DNA of 23,479 nt, taken from Flemingiibacterium sp045600005. Lineage in GTDB: Bacteria > Bacillota > Clostridia > Oscillospirales > CAG-272. Shown one piece after another: positions 1 through 6,789 of this stretch; positions within the stretch are counted from its first letter, which is position 1, and the number at the start of each line of letters is the position of its first letter. The DNA lies in contig JAZRXB010000254.1 of assembly GCA_045600005.1 (NCBI GenBank), positions 1 through 23,479 of the forward strand. The letters are read 5' to 3'. Under the pieces are notes generated by a model that saw only the letters and a program-made list of their open reading frames with translations, was not told where the DNA came from and made no database searches. Position numbers and translations under genes: made by a program.

Positions 1-955
1 CGTACTTGTCGTAAAATTCGGAGATATCGGTGAAGGTGTGAGACCACGACGGCTTGTCCGCCTGCATTCCTTCAAACAGAACGCCGTGCTTGTCCTCAGA
101 CCAGATACCCTTCGTGCCCTGAACGCGGTTGCCGCGGGAATATGCGCGGGGAAGGGTGGTGTCGTGCGTCAGAACGATGGTCTCGCCGTGCGCGCACTTG
201 ATGCAGGTGGTGACGACGTCGCCTTCGGCAAACGCGAAGTTCGCGTTTTCAAAGTCCTCGCCGCGGTGCTCCTTGATCCAATGGTTGAGTCCGCGCGCCT
301 TGGAGGACATCGCGGTCAGGGAGAGCATCCGGTTGCCGCGGTTGATGTTCAGATACTTGGCGATCGGTCCAAGCTCGTGCGTCGGATAAAGCTCCGCGTT
401 GCGGTGCATGTAGTTGCGCAGACGGTAGTGGCGGTTTTCGTCGCCGAGCGAGACCTCGTCGCGCAGGTCGTGCTGATAGCCGCCCTCGCAGTGGATCAGT
501 TCGCCGAACAGACCCTGCTTGATCATGTTGAGGATGGTCAGCTCTTCCTTGCCGTAGCAGCAGTTTTCGAGCATCATGCAGGGGACGCGGGTGCGCTCGT
601 AGGTGCGGACCAGCTCCCAGCACTGATTGAGCGAGTACGCGCCGCCGACCTCGGTCGCAGCGTATTTTCCGGCGAGCATCGCGTCGATGCAGACGTCGAC
701 GTGCGCTTCCCATGCGGAAGGCGTGATGATCGCGTCGATCTCCTTCACTTCGAGCAGACGGCGGTAGTCGGTGACGGCGAGAGGACTCTTCCCGCGCTTT
801 TCCTCGACCAGCTTTCTGCCTTCCTCCATGCGGTCCTCGTAAAGATCGCATACGCCGAGGACGTTCACGTCGGGCATGGTGTCCAGCACCATGCGGAGAA
901 GTCCTCTGCCGCGTCCGCCGAGTCCCACCCAGCCGACATTGATCGTTTCTTTCAT
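1..955 (-). CDS. Gfo/Idh/MocA family oxidoreductase, GH109-like (3' end outside window)
   Basis: The reading frame starts at ATG 955 and is still open at base 1, giving 318 visible residues. A strong GGAGG lies 9 nt upstream of the start. Residues 6-18 form a Rossmann nucleotide-binding turn (VGWVGLGGRGRG), followed by an acidic strand end at CDLYED. The EVGG stretch near residue 102 and the YPTHELGP and NINRGNR motifs at 190-207 match the Gfo/Idh/MocA family. They most resemble the GH109 branch, whose known members cleave alpha-N-acetylgalactosaminides by NAD-dependent oxidation at C3, elimination, hydration and re-reduction. No signal peptide is visible, although many GH109 enzymes are exported, so it should act in the cytoplasm. 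Its neighbours are glycosidases, which supports a glycan role, but a plain sugar or inositol dehydrogenase is possible. The substrate cannot be read from the sequence. Confidence 0.9.
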   Translation of the reverse strand, partial: MKETINVGWVGLGGRGRGLLRMVLDTMPDVNVLGVCDLYEDRMEEGRKLVEEKRGKSPLAVTDYRRLLEVKEIDAIITPSAWEAHVDVCIDAMLAGKYAATEVGGAYSLNQCWELVRTYERTRVPCMMLENCCYGKEELTILNMIKQGLFGELIHCEGGYQHDLRDEVSLGDENRHYRLRNYMHRNAELYPTHELGPIAKYLNINRGNRMLSLTAMSSKARGLNHWIKEHRGEDFENANFAFAEGDVVTTCIKCAHGETIVLTHDTTLPRAYSRGNRVQGTKGIWSEDKHGVLFEGMQADKPSWSHTFTDISEFYDKY

Positions 956-1013
956 TATATTTACCTCCTGACGGACCGGACGCGCCGGTCACGGATGTTT
1001 TTTATTACTACAT

Positions 1014-1042
1014 ATTATTACACAGAATCGTCGTTTTGTCAA
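1014..1042 (-). promoter_or_regulatory. Probable sigma-A promoter for the Gfo/Idh/MocA gene
   Basis: On the minus strand TTGACA (1037-1042) is followed after 17 bp by AATAAT (1014-1019), a perfect -35 with a 5/6 -10. The leader then contains a small GACCGG/CCGGTC hairpin (974-990) just before the ribosome binding site. The first -10 base is wrong, so the exact start point is uncertain. Confidence 0.6.
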
Positions 1043-1097
1043 GGGTACTTTGATAAATTCAGCCGGTTTTGCATCAATTTTACCGTGTCTTTTGCCG

Positions 1098-1162
1098 GTG
1101 CAGCGGACATTCGTTTGCCTGCCGTCCGCACAAAGCGCCGGACGCCCCGTCATCCGCTGCAC
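1098..1162. repeat. Nested inverted repeat in the 956-1398 intergenic gap
   Basis: GTGCAGCGGA (1098-1107) pairs perfectly with TCCGCTGCAC (1153-1162). Inside the loop a second pair, GTCCG with CGGAC, can form. The structure lies upstream of the start of the minus-strand oxidoreductase and just before the structured repeat at 1173. It is not followed by a U-tract and is not downstream of any gene, so it is not a simple terminator. Apart from this structure, the neighbouring repeat and the two promoters, I see nothing coding in this 443-nt gap. Confidence 0.6.
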
Positions 1163-1172
1163 ATCCGGATTT

Positions 1173-1278
1173 CCCAAAACAAAAATTTTCTTCCCTCGAC
1201 AGCGAGTTTTGATGGGTGAGGGTGGTTTGGAGGGGGAGGGGAACTTTTCCGCGCCGGGAAAAGCTCCCCTCTCCCTCC
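1173..1278 (+). repeat. Dispersed structured intergenic repeat, copy A
   Basis: This copy begins CCCAAAAC, contains a CAGCGAGTTTTGATGGGTGA-like block, and ends in a long purine/pyrimidine hairpin (1229-1278) with a G-rich left arm and a C-rich right arm. The inner stem is CTTTTCC/GGAAAAG with a GCGCC loop. A second copy with the same order of blocks lies at 14086-14203. This one sits between two divergent genes, 60 bp upstream of the -35 box of the DUF5107 gene. No terminal repeats of a transposon or target duplications are evident. Confidence 0.7.
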
Positions 1279-1337
1279 AATATAAACGCACCCCCATATG
1301 TGTGACTTTTCGGGTAAAAAATCACACAGATTTGCTC

Positions 1338-1366
1338 TTGCAATCTGAACGGCAATGTTGTATAAT
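1338..1366 (+). promoter_or_regulatory. Sigma-A promoter for the DUF5107/TPR gene
   Basis: TTGCAA (1338-1343), a 17-bp spacer and TATAAT (1361-1366) place transcription start near 1373, leaving a leader of about 25 nt before the ribosome binding site and ATG at 1399. The -35 flank (CTCTTGCAATCTGA) is almost the same as that of the GH27 promoter at 15373-15401. Confidence 0.85.
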
Positions 1367-1398
1367 AGAAAAAACAAATCCAGATGAAGGAGACTGCC

Positions 1399-4300
1399 AT
1401 GCCGTCCACCGTTACCGTAACCAAGCTCACGATCCCGACCTATCCGGAATCTCCCTCCGAAACGCTTCCGATGTTCGCCGAAACGCGCGTCCATCAGCGT
1501 TCGAGCGGCAACCCCTATCCGAACGCCGTCGTCATCCGCACCCGCGAAAAGCAGATCACCGACCGCGTTTATACCGCCGTCCTCCTCGAAAACGAGTATG
1601 TTCAGCTCACCATCCTGCCGGAGCTTGGAGGGCGCGTCTTCCGCGCGCTCGATAAGCGAAACGGCTATGATTTCTTCTATAAGCAGAGCGTCATCAAGCC
1701 CGCGCTGATCGGCGCGCTCGGCTCGTGGATCTCGGGCGGGATCGAGTTCAACTGGCCCTACCATCACCGCCCGTCCACTTTTCTGCCCGTCGACTTTTCG
1801 ACCGAGATCGAGCCGGACGGGACCGCTTCGGTCCACCTGTCCGAGCATGACCCCTTCGACCGCATGAAGGGCATGGTCACCATCCGTCTCGCGCCCGGCT
1901 CGACCGTCTTCGAGACTGCCGCCGAGGTCTATAACCGTTCGCCCGAACGCCATTCCTTCCTGTGGTGGGAGAACGCCGCCGCGCCGGTCAACGAGGACTA
2001 TCATATCTTCTTCCCGGAGGACGTGGGCCGCGTCTACTTCCACTACCGCCGCAACGAAACGACCTATCCGCTCGCGTCGGGACGCTACAACGGTCACGAC
2101 TTCGACGAGCCGACCGACGTCAGCCGCCACGGAAACACCCGCTTCGCCACCTCGTATTTCTGCGATAAGTCCGACTACGACTTCTTCGGCGGGTACGATA
2201 AGAGACGCGGATGCGGCGTCGTCCACTACGCCAACCGCCATACCTCGCCCGGCAAAAAGCTCTTCACGTGGGGCTACGGACAGCTCTCCCGCTCGTGGGA
2301 ACGCGCGCTGACCGATACCGACGGCGCTTACGCCGAGCTGATGGCAAGCTCCTATTCGTCGAACCAGCCCGATTTCTCGTGGCTCGAGCCCTACGAGACC
2401 AAGACCTTCTCGCAGTTCTGGTACCCGGTCAAGGACACCGGCATCCCCGATTTCGCAAACCGCGACCTCACGCTGACCGTCTGCCCCGACGCCGCCGTTC
2501 TGTCCGCCACCCGGACGATCCGGGGCGCGATGCTCACCGTCACGAAAAACGGCGAAACGGTCGCCGAGCGCTCGCTCGACCTGTCGCCCGAAGCCGCCGT
2601 GCGCGTCGGGGGCGATTTCACCGGCTGTTCGTTCCGCGTCACCGAGGGCGTCCGGACGCTTCTCTCCTACGAAAAGAAAGAACGCATTCCCCTGCCCGCT
2701 TCGACCATCGGCGACCTGCCGCTGCCGTCCGAAGTGAAAAGCGCGTCCGAAGCCTATCTCACCGGCACGCATATGCTCCAGTACCGCGACCCGAAGTCCG
2801 ATCCCGAGCTTTACTTTAAGCGTGCGCTCGACTTCGACCCGTCGCATCCGCAGGCGCTCACCGCGCTGGGCGAATGCCGCATCCGCCGCAAGGACTACGC
2901 CGCGGCGAAGGCTTACCTCGAACGCGCCGAAAAAGCGCTGACGCTGTTCAACCGCCGTCCCGAAAGCGGAAAGGTCTTCTACCTGCTCGGTCTCTGTGCC
3001 GAACGGATGGGACAGCCCGACGAAGCGGCGGAACGATACTGGGAAGCCGCCGTCATCACCGATACGACCGCCGCAGCCTATACCCGTCTTGCGGCGCTCG
3101 ACGGTCTGCGCGGAGACTACGACGCGATGTTCGCCGACGCTTCGTATGCCCTGACCCGCGGCAGCCGGAACTATCTTGCGAAAACCTACGCCGCGCTCGC
3201 AAAGAGAGCGCTCGGCGACGAGGAAGCGTTCCGTTCGCTGATCGGCGAAATCCTGAAAGCCGACCCGCTCTATCACACTGCCCGCGCACTCACCGCGCCC
3301 GATTTCTCAGCCGGTCTGCACAGCTCGCCCACGCAGACCTGCATCGACGTCTATACCGATCTCGCCGAAGCCGGGTTCAAGACCGAGGGCGAAGCGTTCC
3401 TCCGCGCGCTGATCCTCTCCGGAAAAGCCGACGCGATGGCGTATTATCTGCTCGGCGAAACGCCCGCCGCGCCGCTCGGACGCACCTTCCCTCACCGCGA
3501 CTGCGAAAAGGAAGCGCTCCGCGCCGCCGGAACGCCCGAAGCCGATTACCTGCTCGGCTGCGCGCTTTACAACGAACGGAAATACGACGAAGCCGCCGCC
3601 CTCTGGAAACCGCTCGGAACGCCCGAAGCAAAGCGCGATCTCGCGCTTTACCGCTGGCGGAAGGGCGAAGTCTCGGACGCGCTCGCGCTTCTCAGAGAAG
3701 CCTATGCCGCAAAGCCGGACGAACAGCTTCTGTGGGAGCTGACCGGCTGCTTAAACCGCGTGGGACAGTATGAGGAAGTCGTCTCTCTGATGGAAAACGC
3801 CGACCCGGATACGGTGCGCGACGATCTGTTCCTCGAATACGTCCACGCGAACAACAAGCTCGGACGGTACGAAAAGGCGCTCGCGCTCCTGCTCAGCCAC
3901 GACTTCATCCCCTGCGAAGGCGGCGAACCGGCTGTCACGACGCGCTACATCGAAGCGGTCGGCTCGATCGCCGACAAAGCGTTTGCGTCGGGCGACTTCA
4001 AAGCCGCGCTCGCCGGATACCGCCGCGGTCAGGTGATCCCCGAAAACCTCGGCGCGGGTCTGTGGAACGACGCGCCGCTGATGCCGCTGGTCTGCCGCGA
4101 AGGGCTCTGCCTGAAAGCGCTCGGCGATGCAGAAGCCGCAAAGGAATGCTTTGTCCGCGTGATCTCGATGGAGGTCGACTTCTTCTCGAATATGCAGGAA
4201 CCGCTCCTGCCGATCTGGCAGGCGACCGCTCTGCGCGCGCTCGGACGCAATGCCGAAGCCGAAGCGCTCGCCGCCGAAACGCTGCACGGCTTTGAACACA

Positions 4301-4431
4301 GCCGCCGTCTTGCGGACGGAGGCTACTTCACGACCACGCCCTTCTTCAACTGTTATATCGACGATCCCGCAAAGGCGCGCGACGCGCATTTCGGCTCGCT
4401 GATCGAACGGGCGAAGAAAATCCTCGGATAA
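1399..4431 (+). CDS. DUF5107 domain protein with C-terminal tetratricopeptide repeats
   Basis: A protein of 1010 residues. ATG 1399 is chosen because AAGGAG (1387-1392) lies 6 nt before it; the in-frame ATG at 1384 would have no ribosome binding site. The N-terminal part, about residues 25-330, matches the DUF5107 family, with the LPELGGRVFRALDK, WISGGIEFNWPYHH and FLWWENAA signatures. This family is expected to have a beta-sandwich fold like galactose mutarotase and is common in glycan-degradation loci. From about residue 450 to 985 the chain is a series of 34-residue TPR helix pairs, for example around HPQALTALGECRIRRKDYAA, suggesting a docking scaffold. No signal peptide or membrane segment is visible, so it is probably cytoplasmic. 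It has its own promoter and is convergent with a GH50-like enzyme. No catalytic activity is established for the family; a role in carbohydrate binding or epimerisation is inference. Confidence 0.93.
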   Translation: MPSTVTVTKLTIPTYPESPSETLPMFAETRVHQRSSGNPYPNAVVIRTREKQITDRVYTAVLLENEYVQLTILPELGGRVFRALDKRNGYDFFYKQSVIKPALIGALGSWISGGIEFNWPYHHRPSTFLPVDFSTEIEPDGTASVHLSEHDPFDRMKGMVTIRLAPGSTVFETAAEVYNRSPERHSFLWWENAAAPVNEDYHIFFPEDVGRVYFHYRRNETTYPLASGRYNGHDFDEPTDVSRHGNTRFATSYFCDKSDYDFFGGYDKRRGCGVVHYANRHTSPGKKLFTWGYGQLSRSWERALTDTDGAYAELMASSYSSNQPDFSWLEPYETKTFSQFWYPVKDTGIPDFANRDLTLTVCPDAAVLSATRTIRGAMLTVTKNGETVAERSLDLSPEAAVRVGGDFTGCSFRVTEGVRTLLSYEKKERIPLPASTIGDLPLPSEVKSASEAYLTGTHMLQYRDPKSDPELYFKRALDFDPSHPQALTALGECRIRRKDYAAAKAYLERAEKALTLFNRRPESGKVFYLLGLCAERMGQPDEAAERYWEAAVITDTTAAAYTRLAALDGLRGDYDAMFADASYALTRGSRNYLAKTYAALAKRALGDEEAFRSLIGEILKADPLYHTARALTAPDFSAGLHSSPTQTCIDVYTDLAEAGFKTEGEAFLRALILSGKADAMAYYLLGETPAAPLGRTFPHRDCEKEALRAAGTPEADYLLGCALYNERKYDEAAALWKPLGTPEAKRDLALYRWRKGEVSDALALLREAYAAKPDEQLLWELTGCLNRVGQYEEVVSLMENADPDTVRDDLFLEYVHANNKLGRYEKALALLLSHDFIPCEGGEPAVTTRYIEAVGSIADKAFASGDFKAALAGYRRGQVIPENLGAGLWNDAPLMPLVCREGLCLKALGDAEAAKECFVRVISMEVDFFSNMQEPLLPIWQATALRALGRNAEAEALAAETLHGFEHSRRLADGGYFTTTPFFNCYIDDPAKARDAHFGSLIERAKKILG

Positions 4432-4449
4432 GACAGCACCGCCTTAATG

Positions 4450-4490
4450 AAAACGCACGGTCCCCGCTTCTCACGGGAACCGTGCGTTTT
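4450..4490. terminator. Bidirectional intrinsic terminator between convergent genes
   Basis: AAAACGCACGGT pairs with ACCGTGCGTTTT. The stem continues, after one mismatch, with CCCG/CGGG around a 7-nt loop. Four T residues close the stem on each strand, so it can serve both the DUF5107 gene (+) and the GH50-like gene (-), whose stop codons are 18 nt and 7 nt away. Confidence 0.85.
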
Positions 4491-4497
4491 CGATTCG

Positions 4498-6459
4498 TCA
4501 GCCGTTCCGATGCAGTTCGAAGACCCGTCCGTTCACATCCGCGGCTGTCTTTCCGAACAGCGGATAGACGCGGTTGCAGATGTCGACGTAGCCGAACTGG
4601 AAGTTTTCGCAGTCGTACCGCCCGAACAGCGGCTGATCGTTCCATGCGAACCAGTGCGCCCCGACCGCGTTCGGATGACGCGCGACCTCCTCGGTGTACG
4701 CGCGGAAGGCCGCACAGCGCTCCTCCTGCGTCTCGAACGGGACAAGGCTCGCTGCCGGCAGACCCGCGTCATACGCGCCGAAATGGAACTCGGTGATCAT
4801 GACCGGCATATCGAGCTTCGCCGCGCGCAGAGCCGCCGTCACCCTGTCGATGCGCGCGCCCGGGTCGGTCCCGTAGCAGTTGAACGTATAGACGTCGAAG
4901 TATTCGAGCGTTTCGAGCGTCAGCGGCGTCACGCTCGCATAGCGCATTCCGAGGTTCAGACGCTTCGGCGCGGCTTTCCGGCAGAGCGACGCGGGCAGTC
5001 CCGCCCAGCGCCGGAGCAGCTCGGCGGAGAACGCAGTCAGATCGGCTGCCGCTCTTTCGCTGAACAGGTGAGCGCCCGCGACCGGCGCTTGAAGCGCTTC
5101 AAAGGAAGGAAATTCCGTTCTCCACGCTTCGTTCAGCGCGGAGATGCCGCCGTAGCGCTCCGAGAGGTACACGATGAGACGGCGCTTGGACGCGCAGGTC
5201 ATGTCCTTTTCGAGCGTCGTTTCGGCGAGCGTATACTCGGGCGCCCACATGAAGGTCGGTTCGTTGTTCATGAAATAGCCGATGAAACACGGATTTTCGG
5301 CATATGCCGACAGCTGCGAGGCGTAGACCTCCGCCGCCCTCTCGAACGCTTCGTCGTACACGTCCGGGAACTCGCGGAACAGCTTCAGTCCGGTCGTCGG
5401 GTAGCGTTCGAGCATGACGACGAACGGGATGCCCGTGTCCTTAATAAACTGCTTATCGGAGAACATCGAAAGCGTCGTGACCGACATCCGGTCAAGACGC
5501 GCCCTTGTCAGCTTCGTCCACTTTTCGCGCCAGTCACGCCCCAGCGCACGGATGAGATTCGCCGTGCCGAACGAACAGAGTTCGGTGTCGGCGTCGAACA
5601 GTCCGTGGAACTTGCGGCGGTAAAGCTCCTCGTCCTCGGCAGGCTCCCACGCCTCGGCAAAGCTCCCGTCGTGCGGCGGAAGCGCCAGCCAGTCCTCGTT
5701 GCCGTGTACCCAGCCGAATTCGCCCGGATACACGCCGAACACGCCGGTCGAATAGAAAGCGTTGCCCGCCGGGTCGGCAAGCCACCATTTCCCGTCCTTC
5801 TTCACGGTCGTGAACCGATCGGACGGCACGGTCAGAGGAAGGTCGGCGTTCCCGCCATAGGGATCGGCGCGGTAGGGACGCTCCGGTGCGAGCCGTCCCG
5901 CCGAAACGTCGGCAAGCTCGGCGTTCAGGACCGCCGCCAGCTCGTCCGCCGACTTCGTTTTGCCGACCCATTCGCGCTCGTTCCACTGACCGAGCTCGTC
6001 GCACAGCACGCGGTCGGCAGGGATCGGCGCGGGCTCCTCGTCGGTCAGGCGCAGATTCTCAAAGGTCAGCTTCGCGCCCGGCTGAAACGCGCTCAGGCTG
6101 AGCGACACGCTCCCGATATCGTCCGGCTTCAAACTGCGCCCCGTGATGCCCGATTTCAGCGTACCCGGTTCCATCGGCGGGAAATGCAGCTCGCCGTCGA
6201 GATATTTCAGGCGGAACAGCAGATTGACCCGCAGACGCGGCATCATGCGGATGGTGTAGACAAATTTTCTCGCGTTCCCGTCGGGACCCTTGCCGCAGTG
6301 CAGCGTGACGGTCAGCTTTTCGCTCCGTTCGCTGTCAAGGCAGATGACCGATGTGAACAGCTTCGCCGACCCGATCCCTTCCCGCCGCGTGATCGGCGGC
6401 AGATCGACCGCCTGTCCGCCCGCCAGTGTGAACGGTCCGTCTGAAAGATAAATCGTCAT
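4498..6459 (-). CDS. Glycoside hydrolase, GH50/GH42-like (beta-galactosidase or agarase fold)
   Basis: A 653-residue protein starting at ATG 6459, with AAGGAG 9-10 nt upstream. The first 150 residues look like a beta-rich carbohydrate-binding or jelly-roll domain. The catalytic part begins near residue 220 with KKDGKWWLADPAGNAFYSTGV, the typical entry of GH50 agarase-like barrels. Candidate catalytic residues are Glu400 in FMNNEPTF (acid/base) and Glu557 in MITEFHFGAYDAG (nucleophile). The end, GAHWFAWNDQPLFGRYDCENFQ-like (about 600-620), also fits GH50. Known GH50 members cleave beta-1,4-galactosidic bonds in agarose and are secreted; this one has no signal peptide, so it should act on imported oligosaccharides. 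A GH42-like or unassigned clan GH-A enzyme is the main alternative. It has its own promoter and shares a terminator with the facing gene. Confidence 0.85.
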   Translation of the reverse strand: MTIYLSDGPFTLAGGQAVDLPPITRREGIGSAKLFTSVICLDSERSEKLTVTLHCGKGPDGNARKFVYTIRMMPRLRVNLLFRLKYLDGELHFPPMEPGTLKSGITGRSLKPDDIGSVSLSLSAFQPGAKLTFENLRLTDEEPAPIPADRVLCDELGQWNEREWVGKTKSADELAAVLNAELADVSAGRLAPERPYRADPYGGNADLPLTVPSDRFTTVKKDGKWWLADPAGNAFYSTGVFGVYPGEFGWVHGNEDWLALPPHDGSFAEAWEPAEDEELYRRKFHGLFDADTELCSFGTANLIRALGRDWREKWTKLTRARLDRMSVTTLSMFSDKQFIKDTGIPFVVMLERYPTTGLKLFREFPDVYDEAFERAAEVYASQLSAYAENPCFIGYFMNNEPTFMWAPEYTLAETTLEKDMTCASKRRLIVYLSERYGGISALNEAWRTEFPSFEALQAPVAGAHLFSERAAADLTAFSAELLRRWAGLPASLCRKAAPKRLNLGMRYASVTPLTLETLEYFDVYTFNCYGTDPGARIDRVTAALRAAKLDMPVMITEFHFGAYDAGLPAASLVPFETQEERCAAFRAYTEEVARHPNAVGAHWFAWNDQPLFGRYDCENFQFGYVDICNRVYPLFGKTAADVNGRVFELHRNG

Positions 6460-6520
6460 GAAATTCAGCTCCTTCTGTCGTGCGCACCCAAGTTTTTTAC
6501 TTTGGTACGGCTTTTACTCT

Positions 6521-6549
6521 ATCATACCATAAACCGCGCCGGAAAACAA
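6521..6549 (-). promoter_or_regulatory. Sigma-A promoter for the GH50-like gene
   Basis: On the minus strand TTGTTT (6544-6549), 17 bp and TATGAT (6521-6526). The transcript would have a leader of about 55 nt, including the imperfect CCAAAGTAAAAAACTTGG palindrome, which could be an operator. Confidence 0.65.
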
Positions 6550-6696
6550 GCATGGTTTTGTGTGTTTTTTCGCCGCTCTATACACATATTCGGTCGTTTA
6601 TGCAGGATGATACGTCATTTCATTCAAAATGCATCTGAAACCGGCGCCGGAATGTTGACTTTCCGCTGATTTTTATGAATTTTCTCATTTACCCTC

Positions 6697-6725
6697 TTGC
6701 ATTTTCCGGAAAGTTGTGGTATACT
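6697..6725 (+). promoter_or_regulatory. Sigma-A promoter of citrate synthase with a palindrome in the spacer
   Basis: TTGCAT (6697-6702), 17 bp and TATACT (6720-6725). The spacer contains a perfect palindrome, TTTCCGGAAA (6703-6712), directly abutting the -35 box, a common place for a repressor site. The regulator is unknown. Confidence 0.8.
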
Positions 6726-6789
6726 ATTTTTCACATCCTTCAACGCGCGGGACAAAGCGCGGGTATTATCGAACGAGGGGGAATAACCC

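Larger units (their letters stand above)
6460..6789. other. 330-nt divergent intergenic region, two promoters, no gene seen
   Basis: The region separates the GH50-like gene (-) from citrate synthase (+). Apart from the two promoters listed separately it holds an imperfect palindrome CCAAG..CTTTGG (6488-6505) in the leader of the minus-strand gene, a GC palindrome CCGGCGCCGG (6641-6650 area), and AT-rich DNA between about 6540 and 6690. No open frame has a plausible ribosome binding site. Confidence 0.6.

Noticed and set aside
1150..3276. 708-codon minus-strand frame opposite the DUF5107 gene
   Set aside because: It has no start signal, a low-complexity composition, and crosses the promoter and structured repeat of the real gene.
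4447..6444. 665-codon open frame on the plus strand opposite the GH50-like gene
   Set aside because: Its product is Arg/Val/Glu-rich with no recognisable domain and no ribosome binding site. It mirrors the real gene, a known effect of GNC-rich codon use in GC-rich genomes.
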